Positions 23,926-33,897 are shown, numbered from the stretch's first letter. The stretch: 53,767 nt of DNA from Bradyrhizobium sp. (GCF_030693485.1 NZ_JAUYAN010000057.1:1-53767); one strand, 5' to 3'. The notes: generated by a model from the sequence alone, not told the origin. Numbers and translations: made by a program.

Positions 23926-24018
23926 GCATCTTCATGGTCGGCTCCGGCAGCGACGTTACACCTTGGCGCTGGCCTGTTTAGGCGAAGGGTCGGAGGCCGC
24001 GGCCCTCCCGCTGCCGAC
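23926..24018 (+). pseudogene. Decayed fragment of an NreB-like MFS gene
   Basis: These ~93 bases resemble the part of the intact MFS gene at about 18241-18327. Both share GGCATC, CAGCGACGTT, TGGCGCTGGCCTG and GGCCGCGGCCCTCC in the same order and spacing. One frame reads SDVT and another LACLGEGSEAAALPLP, corresponding to SDVALALACFGGGSMAAALLLP, so a frameshift is included. Flanks do not match, so this is a scrap of a lost relative, not a duplication. Confidence 0.6.
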
Positions 24019-24021
24019 TCC

Positions 24022-24675
24022 TCAAGCGATCCCCTCCTTCATCGTCTGCCGGTCTCGAAGAACCAACAGCGGTACGGTAATCACACCACTGACGAGGAGA
24101 AGCCAGTCTTGCGGGACTTGCAGGAGAATGGCGGCACTGCCCCCAATCAAAGACCAGATAAAGGGAACGACAAGAAGCCAGCGTGGCACAGGGCGGACCG
24201 TCAACAGAAGGAGCCCGAACGTAAAAATGACCATGGGGCACGGCGTAACGCCAAACATCGGCATTTCGGGATAGGCATGGCCGGCGGCTACGCCAATCAC
24301 CGGATAGATAATCGCCGCGTAGGCCACGAACGCCCCACCGATGACGGCTGGCAGGCCGGGTCGTAGACCGAAATCAATCTGACAGCGATACACGCCGACG
24401 TAGAGAAGATAGCAGCCATGGAAAATGAACAACACCGCAAAAATGTAGGCAGCCTTGTTGATCGAGGAGAACGAAAGCAAGTGATAGCCGACGCCCGTCC
24501 ACAACCACATCATCGCCAGGTTGCCGGCAATGACCCGGTCTCCCTCCGGCCTTTTGCGGAAGAGCAATGCGACCGCGACGCCACCGAGCAGATATGCGGC
24601 AATCTGGGCCGGCCAAATGGAGTGGTTGTAATCCACAAAGACAAAACGGAACTGCTCGGGCGTAAAGGGCAGCAT
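24022..24675 (-). CDS. DUF6064-type membrane protein
   Basis: A 217-residue protein with about seven hydrophobic segments. It starts MLPFTPEQFRFVFVDYNHSIW and contains GVTPCPMVIFTFGLLLLT, which fits the DUF6064 family as I recall it. No function is known for that family. The start at ATG 24675 follows GGGAGG by seven bases; the reading frame upstream to 24771 has no support. It stands alone between the MFS scrap and an IS element. Confidence 0.75.
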   Translation of the reverse strand: MLPFTPEQFRFVFVDYNHSIWPAQIAAYLLGGVAVALLFRKRPEGDRVIAGNLAMMWLWTGVGYHLLSFSSINKAAYIFAVLFIFHGCYLLYVGVYRCQIDFGLRPGLPAVIGGAFVAYAAIIYPVIGVAAGHAYPEMPMFGVTPCPMVIFTFGLLLLTVRPVPRWLLVVPFIWSLIGGSAAILLQVPQDWLLLVSGVITVPLLVLRDRQTMKEGIA

Positions 24676-24995
24676 GGCTCGCCTCCCATGCTCCAAATTA
24701 CCTAGGCGGCTCCTGATGCAGTGCTTTGATTTGGAGCAAAGTTTTCTAAAAAGTTGACCGCTTGATGGCATCTCCTCAGAACATCACATCGCTAATGCGT
24801 TGGCACTGCCACGAGGCAGTCGGAGCAGCGAACTACTCAGCCGCTTCATCTTAGGCCAGGTCTACCGTTGATCTGACTGGTCCCCTTCCAACGCTGTAGC
24901 TCAAATCCCAGCCAGCGAAAAATGCTGTGCTGGTCAAGCACTATTCTTATCGATGCTACCGATACGATTGAGTTTGCCAATGACCGCTTCGCGCC
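24676..24995. other. Spacer before the IS element, no gene
   Basis: No supported gene or strong hairpin is seen. The first ~25 bases hold the promoter-proximal part of the DUF6064 gene. The rest has lower GC than its neighbours and multiple stops in all frames. It ends at the CGCC repeat that flanks the IS element. Confidence 0.5.
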
Positions 24996-26513
24996 GATTG
25001 TGTTGAAGAAGTCGGCGGCCTAACCATTCAAGATGTCGCGAGGAGCAAGGCGCGCGAGGGTTCGTTTGTGCTCAGGCAGGCACTGGGGCGGGCAGCGGGA
25101 TCAGCTTTGCCAGCTTTCGGAGGTTCTGGACGGTGGCAGCGAGTAGGAACTCGTCTTGAGCACCAAGCGGACCTCTCTGCCTGAGCCGATCGAGGCGCAG
25201 GATGCGCTTGAGATGTGCGAACAGCATCTCGATCTTCTTCCGTTCACGCCGCGACGTCACGTAAGCCTCGGTCTTGGCGATGACGCGCGCCACGTCTCGA
25301 GCGTTCTCGTAAATTGAACGTGGGACCTTGCGGGCGGGCATCATCGGACAGCAACGCGGCTTGAGCTCGCAGGCGTCGCAGTCATATTTGCTGGCGCGAT
25401 ACAGCAGTGTTGCTCCGTCGTTCACCAGAGTTCCGGTAGAGCCCAGCACCTTGCCAGTTGGACAGACGTAGATATCGGCTTCCTGATTGTAGTCGAAGTC
25501 TCCGCGCGAGAACGTCCCATCGGCACGGGCCGACTTGTCGAACACCGGAATGTGCGGCTCGATGGCGCGCTCGTTGACCAACCACCCCAGCATCTCGGCT
25601 GATCCGTAGGCACTGTCGGCGGCCAGGCGCTCGGGACAAAGCCCGAGGCAATCTTCGGTACGCTCAATCATTGTGCGTGCCGCACCGACCTCGGCCTGCC
25701 GGATAGCTCGCGTCGCCTCGACATCGACGATGATCGCCGCCTTCAGGTCGATCAGGTAGTTGTCGGCGTAAGCAAAGAAGGCATGCCCCTTGTGAGCGCC
25801 GGTCCATTGTGCGGCTGGATCCGATCTGGAGATGAACTTCGGTACCGTATCGCTGGCAGTGCCCCAGGCAGCCTCATCCAGGGTGTCGAGATATTCCCGG
25901 ACGGATCGGCGCGTCCTGGCAAGGGCCTCCCAGTCGACCTCATCAGACCCGGCAGCAGAGCGCTGCTTGTTGGCATCGGCAGCGATTAGGCTGGCATCGA
26001 CAGCAAAGGCAGCCCCGTCGACCAGCCCCTCGGCCATGCAGCGCCGGACCACGGTCTCAAACAGCTTTCGCAGCAGATCGCAGTCGCGGAAGCGGCCATG
26101 CCTATTCTTGGAGAAGGTGGAGTGGTCCGGCACCTCGCCGTCGAGGCCGAGCCGACAGAACCAACGGTACGCGAGGTTCAGGTGCACCTCCTCGCACAGC
26201 CGCCGTTCGGAACGAATGCCGTAGCAGTAGCCAACCAGCAACATCCGGACAAGCAGTTCGGGATCAATCGAAGGCCGGCCAGTAGAGCTGTAAAATGGAG
26301 CCAAGTGGCTCCGAACGTCTGACAAATCGACAAAACGGTCGATCGACCGCAGCATGTGAGTTGCCGGAACGTGTCGCTCAAGAGAGAATTCGTAGAACAG
26401 CGCCGCCTGATCAACCTGCCGCGGACCCATCATCGATTCGATCTCCCGCCCCGACGGGACAGAATGAATCAGTGATCACGGTCGGCTTCAACACCGAGTT
26501 TTTCAACACAATC
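24996..26513 (-). mobile_element. IS1182-like insertion sequence, complete
   Basis: A 1518-bp element. Both ends start GATTGTGTTGAA and continue with 18 of 20 matching bases (24996-25015 against 26494-26513 inverted). The base quartet CGCC is found directly outside both ends (24992-24995 and 26514-26517), as expected for a 4-bp target duplication. The transposase gene at 25072-26433 fills it on the minus strand. With matching ends and an open transposase, it could still be mobile. Confidence 0.85.
25072..26433 (-). CDS. IS1182-family transposase
   Basis: A 453-residue DDE transposase. The N-terminal part has GRPSIDPELLVRMLLVGYCY and RWFCRLGLDGEVPDHSTFSK, family marks of IS1182/IS5-type enzymes. 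Catalytic residues are probably Asp in FAVDASLIAAD, Asp in AADSAYGS and Glu in KKIEMLFAHLK. A CxxC-type cluster (CDACELKPRCCP) precedes the last block. The frame is intact and lies inside matched inverted repeats, so the element appears functional. Confidence 0.93.
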   Translation of the reverse strand: MMGPRQVDQAALFYEFSLERHVPATHMLRSIDRFVDLSDVRSHLAPFYSSTGRPSIDPELLVRMLLVGYCYGIRSERRLCEEVHLNLAYRWFCRLGLDGEVPDHSTFSKNRHGRFRDCDLLRKLFETVVRRCMAEGLVDGAAFAVDASLIAADANKQRSAAGSDEVDWEALARTRRSVREYLDTLDEAAWGTASDTVPKFISRSDPAAQWTGAHKGHAFFAYADNYLIDLKAAIIVDVEATRAIRQAEVGAARTMIERTEDCLGLCPERLAADSAYGSAEMLGWLVNERAIEPHIPVFDKSARADGTFSRGDFDYNQEADIYVCPTGKVLGSTGTLVNDGATLLYRASKYDCDACELKPRCCPMMPARKVPRSIYENARDVARVIAKTEAYVTSRRERKKIEMLFAHLKRILRLDRLRQRGPLGAQDEFLLAATVQNLRKLAKLIPLPAPVPA

Positions 26514-26620
26514 CGCCAATAGCCGTCAGTCACTTGAAGGCAGCTTTTGATTCGGAAACGAACTCAGCTCCCATCAATAACCATCTCGGTTGAGGCTCGA
26601 ATATTCCAGCGCAATCTTTC

Positions 26621-27592
26621 CTATTGCGCAATACGGCCTGCCGCGGCGATGTAGAGCGGAATTCCTAGTAACAAGTTGAACGGAAAGGTCACGCCAAGCG
26701 ACAGCGTCAGGGCAATGGCCGGGTTGGCTGCGGGCAACGCAAGACGCATCGCGGCTGGCACTGCGATGTAGGACGCTGAGGCTGCAAGGGTGATCAGGAC
26801 AGCAGTGCTCCCGGCGGAAAGGCCTATCAAGGTCGCCATTGTGGCGGCCAATGCTGCGCTGATCAGCGGCATCACAACGGCAAAGGCCGTCACGGTAATG
26901 GAAAGATATCGCCAGCCCTGTTTGAGACCGCGACCAGCGACCAGTCCCATATCGAGCAGGAAGATACATAATATTCCAGGGAACGCGTCAACAATGAAAG
27001 GCTTCAACATAGTCATGCCACGTTGACCAGTGATCAGGCCGATGACAAGAGCTCCGATCAGGATGAAAATCGAGCCGTTGAACGCTACCTCTCGCAGGAA
27101 GTCTCCGCCCGCCACCCTCGCAGTTGGTTCGTCCGTGCGCCGTGCAATTAGCAGCGCCGCAAGAATGGCGGGCGTTTCCATTGCAGCGGCAACAGCGACG
27201 AGATAGCCGTCATAGGGAATGGACAGCTGGTCGAGGACACCTGTTACCGCGACGAAGGTGACTGCTGAAATCGAACCATAGTGTCCGGCCACGGCGGCTG
27301 CATCAACGGCCTTCAGGTTTGTGGTCGCCCGTAGCAATGCGTATGCGACGAAGGGGATGCCGAACGACAGCAGGATCCCTGCCGCTACCGTCGCGATCAA
27401 CTCGCCGGTGAAACCATGGTGTGCCGCTTCGACGCCGCCTCGGAAGCCAATCGATAAGAGAAGATAGATAGAGAGAAGCTTGGCGATGGCCTCCGGAATG
27501 GAGAGGTCGGAGCGTGCCAACGCCGCCAGGAGCCCAAGGACGAAGAACAGGACCATTGGAGACAGGAGGTTCTGAAAGGCAAGATCGAACAT
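26621..27592 (-). CDS. SbtA-like sodium-dependent bicarbonate permease
   Basis: A 323-residue membrane protein with about ten hydrophobic segments, starting MFDLAFQNLLSPMVLFF. It carries SbtA-type phrases: GFRGGVEAAHHGF, AAVAGHYGSISAVTFV and METPAILAALL. Family members in cyanobacteria take up bicarbonate with Na+; proteobacterial homologues are less studied. The ATG at 27592 starts the first membrane segment; upstream codons to 27769 add only polar residues. The LysR gene lies 210 bp upstream on the same strand and may control it. Confidence 0.85.
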   Translation of the reverse strand: MFDLAFQNLLSPMVLFFVLGLLAALARSDLSIPEAIAKLLSIYLLLSIGFRGGVEAAHHGFTGELIATVAAGILLSFGIPFVAYALLRATTNLKAVDAAAVAGHYGSISAVTFVAVTGVLDQLSIPYDGYLVAVAAAMETPAILAALLIARRTDEPTARVAGGDFLREVAFNGSIFILIGALVIGLITGQRGMTMLKPFIVDAFPGILCIFLLDMGLVAGRGLKQGWRYLSITVTAFAVVMPLISAALAATMATLIGLSAGSTAVLITLAASASYIAVPAAMRLALPAANPAIALTLSLGVTFPFNLLLGIPLYIAAAGRIAQ

Positions 27593-27802
27593 CCTGGCTT
27601 GGAACCTTCTCGCAGGCGGTTTGAAGTTTCTCTCGCTGACCGGCTTTTGCCGGGGTTCTGCACAAATGTGAAATGAGTTATCTCGCTGGGGGCGATTGAG
27701 GATTCCAATGGATTCGAGCGGCGGTAGAGCCCCTGGCGGGCTGGGCTGCTGCGGCATCATCAAGAGCACCCGTTGTGATGCATCATCGCCGTGATGCCAG
27801 GG

Positions 27803-28696
27803 CTAGGTCGCCGAGTTGCCGCGCCCGGCCGCAATTTCTAGCGAATGCGTTATATGGTCTGCCAAGAGCTGAGCAGCGCGGGATAACGTTCCGGGTGCCC
27901 GATACAACGCGATTTCGGTATCAGGCATCGTAGGAAGGTTATGTTCTGCGCCCAACATCATCAGGCCTTCTGGCGCCATATCCTTCGACAGCACCGTCAC
28001 TCCCAAGCCGGCGCGGACAGCAGCCTGCAGGCCCTCGCTGCTCGGACTGGTGTAGACGATCCGCCACTCTCGTTTAGCGGCTTGAAGGGCGGCAAGAGCA
28101 CGCTTGCGATAGACGTCGGGGGCGGGCGCCAGCACCAGCGGAATGGGGCGGGTAGCGTCCAGCAGCAGCTTGGGTCCACTCACCCAGACTAAGGTGTCGC
28201 GCCAGACGGAAATTCCGCCGGCCGGTCCTTGAGGCTCGCGTTTGACCAGAACCAGATCGTACTCACCCTTGGAAAATCCCTCCAGCAGGTTGGAGCTGAA
28301 ATTACAATTGACCTCAAGGGCAACGCGCGGATGGGTTCGTGCGAACCGCGCCAATATGTCCGGAAGGTAAACGGTGGCGAAGTCCTCGGGGGTTCCAAGA
28401 CGTACGTTGCCTTCGACGTCAGGCTCGAGAATGCGTGAACGTGCCTCGTCGGCAAGATGAAGCAACTGCCGTGCATAATTGAGCAGAATCTCACCGTCGG
28501 GTGTCAGCAGGAAATCGCGGCCATCGCGTTCGAACACGCGCCGTCCGAGGTTCTGTTCAAGTTTCCTGATCTGCAGGCTGACCGTGGATTGAGTGCGGCC
28601 AACTCGTTCGGCGGCGCGGGTGAAGCTGGCATTGTCGACCACCGCGATGAATGTCCGAAGCAGGTCAAAGTCGAACGGCGGTAATGGTGTGCTCAA
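27803..28696 (-). CDS. LysR-family transcriptional regulator
   Basis: A 297-residue regulator. The winged helix-turn-helix spans about residues 9-68 (FDLLRTFIAVVDNASFTRAA, RTQSTVSLQIRKLEQNLG). A substrate-binding domain follows, with GTPEDFATVYLPDIL at its start. It is transcribed toward the SbtA-like gene, and the pair probably forms one unit or a regulator-target pair. LysR types of this kind usually sense small carboxylates or inorganic carbon state; the ligand here is unknown. Confidence 0.9.
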   Translation of the reverse strand: MSTPLPPFDFDLLRTFIAVVDNASFTRAAERVGRTQSTVSLQIRKLEQNLGRRVFERDGRDFLLTPDGEILLNYARQLLHLADEARSRILEPDVEGNVRLGTPEDFATVYLPDILARFARTHPRVALEVNCNFSSNLLEGFSKGEYDLVLVKREPQGPAGGISVWRDTLVWVSGPKLLLDATRPIPLVLAPAPDVYRKRALAALQAAKREWRIVYTSPSSEGLQAAVRAGLGVTVLSKDMAPEGLMMLGAEHNLPTMPDTEIALYRAPGTLSRAAQLLADHITHSLEIAAGRGNSAT

Positions 28697-28889
28697 AGCT
28701 GCCGCCTGGGTTCACTTGGGGTGCTGCGGAAGAATGTCATCAAACCAATCCCGCTCCGTTCGCGTTCGAAATCCGATTGGGACGGCACCTTCATATCGGT
28801 TCTGCTTCCCGCGGCTGGACTACGTTCTTTTATCGGGTCCCGTACGACGAAGCCATAGGCGCTTAGCATGACGCCAAATTGTTGCATCG

Positions 28890-31800
28890 TTAGCCCTCGG
28901 TTGTCGCTGGAGCGTCAGCAGCCGTCTGCTCGAGGGATCTGGCCCGACGCCCCGGCACCTCCTGCGTGACGATCGGCGGAGTCCGAAGTCGGGCGTCCGA
29001 CGGCTCTCCGGTCTGTTCGCGGTCATATTCCTGTTCGGCCAGCCTTCGGCGTTCGGCCCGAGGCAATGCAAAGCGGTCGTAGAGGATGGGAAGCAGCAGC
29101 AGGGTCAGCGCCGTCGCGGTGATCAGTCCGCCTATCACCACACTGGCGAGCGGGCGCTGGATTTCCGCTCCGGGACCATCGGCGAACAGGAACGGAGCGA
29201 GGCCGAGCGCGGCAATCGACGCCGTCAGGATGACGGGTCGCAGTCTCCGTCGCGCACCCTCCATCACGGCTTCGCGGAACGGCAGTGTGCCGCGGGCGCA
29301 GACCTCGTTGATGTAGGAAACCAGCACCACGCCGTTGAGAACTGCAATGCCCATGAGGGCGATGAAGCCCACGGAGGCCGGCACCGAGAGGAATTCGCCT
29401 GATGCCCACAGCGCGACAACGCCGCCGATCGTCGCAAACGGCACGTTACAGAAAACCAGGGTAGCCTGTCTCAACGATCCGAACGTCAGGTAGAGCAACA
29501 GGAAGATGGCGCCCAGCGCAATCGGCACCACGATCGCGAGTCGCGCCGCCGCCCGCTGTTGGTTTTCAAACTGTCCGCCCCAGACCAGCGAATATCCTTT
29601 GGGCAGTTCGACGCGCGCCGCAGCCGTCTTGGCGTCGTCGACGAAGCCGACGAGGTCGCGCCCGCGCACGTTCGCCAGCACGGTCGCGAAGCGCTGGCCG
29701 TCCTCGCGGATCACCTGAATAGGCCCGTCCTCGACCCGGATGTTCGCAACTTGGCCGAGTTCGACAGTGCCACCACCGGGAAGCACGACCGGCACCCGCG
29801 CGAGGTCGGCGGCCGACGCTCGCAAACGCTCCTCGCCGCGGATCACCAGTGGCGTCCGCACCTGACCCTCCAGTACGATGCCGAGGCGGCGGCCGTCGAC
29901 CCAGACTCTGAGCGCCTCCTGTACCTCCTCGGCGTTCAGCCCAAAGCGGCCCGCCTGGGCGCGGTCGACCGCCACCGTGAAGTAGCGCATCCCGGCGTTG
30001 CGAAGCGCGAAAACGTCGATCGCGCCTGGGACAGAGCGAATCGCGGAAGCGACGTCGCGAGCCACCCGGTTCAGGGTAGCAATGTCGTCACCGAACATCT
30101 TGACAACAACGTCGCCGCGCGCACCGATAATCATTTCCTGAACCCGCATATCGATCGGTTGGGTGAGCGCGTAGCTGATGCCCGGAATGCCGTCGAGCAC
30201 GCGGCGCAGTTCGCCGAGGAACCAGCGCATGTCGTCGCCCCGCCACGCGCCGCGCGGAGCCAGCGTCATGAACATGTCGGTCTCGTTGAGGCCGACCGGA
30301 TCGATGCCGAGTTCGTCGGCGCCGGCCCGGGCGATGACCCGCCGAATCTCGGGAATCTCCGCCTTGAGGGCTTGCTGAATACGTAGATCCGTCTGCGCCG
30401 CTTCGTCGACCGAAATAGTTGGAAACTTGCGGATGGTGATGACGGGCGTGCCCTCATCCATGACGGGCATGAAGGTGCTGCCGATGCGCGGGAAAACGAC
30501 GGCGACCGCCGCGATGCCGATCGCGACTGCCACGAGAACGCCGATGGGCCGCCGCATCACATAGGCGAGCAGCGGATCGTAGCCGGCGTGCAGCTTGCGC
30601 ACCAGCCACGGCTCGGCATGCGCGCCGGTGCGCAGCAGATGGGCGGACAGCGCGGGAACCACGGTTAGCGAGAGCAGCAGCGCGGCGATCAGCGCCACCA
30701 CGATGGTGAGCGCAACCGGGCTGAACAGCCGGCCCTCCAGACCCTGCAAGGCAAGCAGCGGCATGAACACGAGGATGATGATGGCGACGCCCGATACGAG
30801 CGGCACGGCGACCTCACGCGTTGCCTCCAAGGCGAGGCGCAGGCGCGTGGCAAGATTGGGTTTTTCTACGGTGGAAAGGCGGTGCTCGACATTTTCCACC
30901 ACCACTACGGCGCAGTCGACCAGCAAACCTATGGCTATCGCCAGTCCCCCGAGCGACATGATGTTTGCCGACCATCCCAGCAGGCGCATCACACCGAAGG
31001 TCGTCATCACCGCAAGCGGCAGGATCAGCGAAACGACCAGTGCCGAGCGCAGATTTCCAAGGAAAAGCAGCAGCAGTACGACGACGAACAAGATTGCCTC
31101 AAGCAGCACTTTCTGCACGGTCCAGACGGCCTTGCCGATCAGTTCGCTGCGGTCGTAGAAAACCACGATGCGGGCGCCCTCGGGCAGTTGCGGCTCGAGT
31201 GAAGCGAAGCGCGCCTTCACGCCGTCCACCACGGTGCGCGCATTGGCGCCACGCAGGCCGAGCACCATGCCCCACACGGCCTCGCCGGCCGCATCCGCCG
31301 TTACCACGCCGTTGCGGGCGAGCGAGCCGAACCTCACGTCGGCAATGTCGCTGACCCGCACGATCACGCCGCTGCGCGTCGCCACCACGGTGTTGCGGAT
31401 ATCGTCCAGGGTCTGGATGCGACCTTCCGACCGGACCAGCAACGCTTCCTCGCCGTTCCGGATGCGTCCGGCCCCGTCGTTGCGGTTGTTAACCTCGACA
31501 GCCTTCTCCAGCATCTGCGTGGTGATGCCGCGCGCGGCCATGGCGGAGGCCGACGGAATCACCTCGAAGGTGCGCACATGGCCCCCCAACACATTGACGT
31601 CGGCGACACCCGGAAGGCTGCGCAGCGCCGGCCGGATCGTCCAGTCGAGCAGCGACCGCTTCTCCTGCGTCGACATGCTCGCCGAGTCGATGGTGAACAT
31701 CACCATCTCTGCGAGAGGGGTCACGATCGGAGCGAGGCCGCCGTCGCTGCCGGCGGGAAGCTGGTCGCGCACCTCCTGCAGGCGCTCATTGACCTGCGCG

Positions 31801-32120
31801 CGGGCCCAGAAGATATCGGTTCCGTCGGCAAACTCGAAGGTCAGCAGCGCGACCGCGTATCGTGTCGTGGATCGCATGCGCACGAGGTTCGGGATGCCGC
31901 GCGCAGCCAGCTCGATGGGGGTTGTGACCCGGCTCTCAAGTTCCTCAGGACTGAGGCCGGGCGCCTGCATCGAAACCAGTACCTGGATCGGTGCGACATC
32001 GGGAAAGGCGTCGATCGAAAGCTTCTGGTAGGCGATCGTCCCCCAGACGGCCAACGCGATAGCCCCGATGAACACGATGAGACGCTGCTTCAGCGCGAGG
32101 TCGACCAGTCCGGAAAGCAT
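28890..32120 (-). CDS. HME-RND heavy-metal efflux pump, second copy
   Basis: A 1076-residue RND pump with TM and loop layout like CzcA/CusA. It opens GLVDLALKQRLIVFIGAIAL and has the TM4 motif AIGLLVDCAVVVVEN with Asp402 and Glu409; the first Asp of the CzcA form DFG..VDG is replaced by Ala. The C-terminal tail is basic and Thr-rich. The metal is uncertain. The adaptor gene directly upstream is broken by a frameshift, so this pump may lack its partner. No channel gene is nearby. Confidence 0.92.
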   Translation of the reverse strand: MLSGLVDLALKQRLIVFIGAIALAVWGTIAYQKLSIDAFPDVAPIQVLVSMQAPGLSPEELESRVTTPIELAARGIPNLVRMRSTTRYAVALLTFEFADGTDIFWARAQVNERLQEVRDQLPAGSDGGLAPIVTPLAEMVMFTIDSASMSTQEKRSLLDWTIRPALRSLPGVADVNVLGGHVRTFEVIPSASAMAARGITTQMLEKAVEVNNRNDGAGRIRNGEEALLVRSEGRIQTLDDIRNTVVATRSGVIVRVSDIADVRFGSLARNGVVTADAAGEAVWGMVLGLRGANARTVVDGVKARFASLEPQLPEGARIVVFYDRSELIGKAVWTVQKVLLEAILFVVVLLLLFLGNLRSALVVSLILPLAVMTTFGVMRLLGWSANIMSLGGLAIAIGLLVDCAVVVVENVEHRLSTVEKPNLATRLRLALEATREVAVPLVSGVAIIILVFMPLLALQGLEGRLFSPVALTIVVALIAALLLSLTVVPALSAHLLRTGAHAEPWLVRKLHAGYDPLLAYVMRRPIGVLVAVAIGIAAVAVVFPRIGSTFMPVMDEGTPVITIRKFPTISVDEAAQTDLRIQQALKAEIPEIRRVIARAGADELGIDPVGLNETDMFMTLAPRGAWRGDDMRWFLGELRRVLDGIPGISYALTQPIDMRVQEMIIGARGDVVVKMFGDDIATLNRVARDVASAIRSVPGAIDVFALRNAGMRYFTVAVDRAQAGRFGLNAEEVQEALRVWVDGRRLGIVLEGQVRTPLVIRGEERLRASAADLARVPVVLPGGGTVELGQVANIRVEDGPIQVIREDGQRFATVLANVRGRDLVGFVDDAKTAAARVELPKGYSLVWGGQFENQQRAAARLAIVVPIALGAIFLLLYLTFGSLRQATLVFCNVPFATIGGVVALWASGEFLSVPASVGFIALMGIAVLNGVVLVSYINEVCARGTLPFREAVMEGARRRLRPVILTASIAALGLAPFLFADGPGAEIQRPLASVVIGGLITATALTLLLLPILYDRFALPRAERRRLAEQEYDREQTGEPSDARLRTPPIVTQEVPGRRARSLEQTAADAPATTEG

Positions 32121-32123
32121 GGC

Positions 32124-33270
32124 TTAGTCCTTGTCCGCGGCCGCGAGTTCGGAGAGCAGCGCGATGATTCCGCGATCGGCCACCTCATCACCGGTAGCGA
32201 GAGGACCGCGAACCGAAGCGCTGTGCGCGCTTTCCGAAATTACCTGGACAGGTCGCGCGAGAAAGCCCCGGGGGTCTTTCACGAATACCCAGGCACGGTC
32301 GCGGTGACGTACGACCGATGTCGCGGGTATTGACCATTGCGATGCGCCGTTCTGGCTGATGCGGATCGTGACCAGGACGGCAAGCCCTGGGCGGATCGTG
32401 CCACTGGCCGAGCCGATTTCAGCGACCGCGACGGCTGACTGCGTCGAGGCCTCGACGGTACGGCCAATCCGGATGATGCGTCCCTGCACCCCGTAAGCCG
32501 GCATCACGACAGCCTGACCGGCGGTGATCGCCGGCAAACGTGCTGCGGGCACCTGGATGTTGATCCACAGCGGCTCGAGCGCCGCAAGGGAGACCACGGG
32601 CGCAGCAGCCTCTACACGCTGTCCGGGGCTTGCGTCGCGTCGCACCACTGTGCCCGTGATCGGTGCGTGCACCGTGACCGAGCTCAGGATCCGCCGCGAG
32701 CTGCGCAGCGTCTCGATATCAGCCTCCGACATTTTCCATCAGGCCTAGTATCTGGGCCCGCTCGTCGAGACGCGACTTGGCGTTGACGGCTTCCGTCTCG
32801 ACGACACGCAGTTCGCGCTCTGGCGTGACCCGGCTTTCCCACAGGAAGCGGATGCGGCGCAGGCGATCGGCGGAAAGTGCCTCGTCGGCGATGGCGGCGA
32901 GATATTGCCGCTGTGCCTCGACCAGATCGGGCGAGCGCAAGCGCGCGATCGGCTGGCCGGCCGTCACGTTTTCGTCGGTGGCGACAAGCACCGCCTCGAC
33001 CAGGCCGTTCGCCGGCGCAGCTACCACGCGGAGCTGGGAGGGCGGGATGGCCACCGTGCCGGGCAGCGACAACTCGGTCTCGCCACGCTCCGGTTCGACA
33101 GGCACCGTACTGATGCCGGCCGCCCGGATCTTGCGTTCCTCGAGTGAGATCATGACGTCATTGGATTGATCGGCTGCAGGGCCCGCGTTGACAGAGGCAG
33201 CGGCGCCCAGCAACAACCAGCTGAGCAGCACCGACATGATGATTCGTTTCGAGGCAATAAGCGCAGTCAT
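32124..33270 (-). pseudogene. Split RND periplasmic adaptor (CusB/CzcB family)
   Basis: Two frames together make one adaptor of about 380 residues. The first (33270 down to 32719) has a signal-like segment, the first lipoyl half (RVVAAPANGLVEAVLV) and helices up to AQILGLMENVGG and a stop. The second (to 32124) picks up SEADIETLRSSRRI, the second lipoyl half (VTVHAPITGTVVRRD) and the beta-barrel. The break lies at a GGAAAATG run near 32730-32740; removing one A would give GLMEMSEADIE in one frame. Either the gene is dead or the base is a sequencing error. It ends 3 bp before the pump. Confidence 0.8.
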
Positions 33271-33526
33271 GATGCTAATCCGAGTCCATTTTTGCTGACG
33301 TGATTGTTCAAGCGTCTTGTCGCCTCGGCCTTGGAGACCAGAACTGCCGTCGCTGGTGCTTTCGTGCTTCATCCGTGAGGGACGACGCATACCCGGACGG
33401 CGCAAGAGGCTCGTGTAAAGGCCGTGCTACGCGCAGGGTGCTCGCGATGCACGGGATGATGATAGCGGGGCCAGTGGGTTTCTGACAATCGGCCGGTCGG
33501 TGCGGTGGTCGAACGATCCCTTCTCG
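33271..33526. other. Spacer upstream of the second RND locus, no gene
   Basis: No supported gene is seen. Small frames on both strands overlap without ribosome binding sites. An outer-membrane channel gene often lies here in czcCBA-type loci, but no remnant could be identified. Confidence 0.4.
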
Positions 33527-33709
33527 TCAATCACGGTAACGATCAATCGGCTCCTGTGCTTCGCTCGACGCAGGCGGTTTGGAACGGCGGCGCACTTTCA
33601 CGACGATAATCGACTTCGATTGCCCGCCGCGCGCCGGTATTTCGTACTGACGAAGGTCCTCCCTCATGAATTTCGACTGCACTTCCATGGGTTGCACGCC
33701 GGTCTTCAT
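33527..33709 (-). CDS. Small conserved-looking protein, 60 aa
   Basis: A basic protein starting MKTGVQPMEVQSKFMREDLR and ending QEPIDRYRD. It has no named family, but a related frame is present in the second copy of the module, where the DNA still codes for the same residues on both sides of a frameshift (KVRRRSK and the same ending). That the protein sequence is kept apart from the frameshift suggests a real gene. GAGGAG lies eight bases before ATG 33709. It is divergent from the zeta-like gene. Function is unknown. Confidence 0.6.
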   Translation of the reverse strand: MKTGVQPMEVQSKFMREDLRQYEIPARGGQSKSIIVVKVRRRSKPPASSEAQEPIDRYRD

Positions 33710-33897
33710 CGTTGCTTCTCCTCTCAACTTGAAAATGGGTTATCCTCTTGGCGGGTCGATTTGGGAAACGAGTTTTTCCGCTGTTTGCCATTGAAAAAGC
33801 CGATGCATGAGCTTCGCGGCCTTTGCGCGGGTCCAGCCGAAAGGTCCCGATCTGCTGATCAAGGCCTCGGCGTATCCGTCGAGCAGCCCTTCAAACC

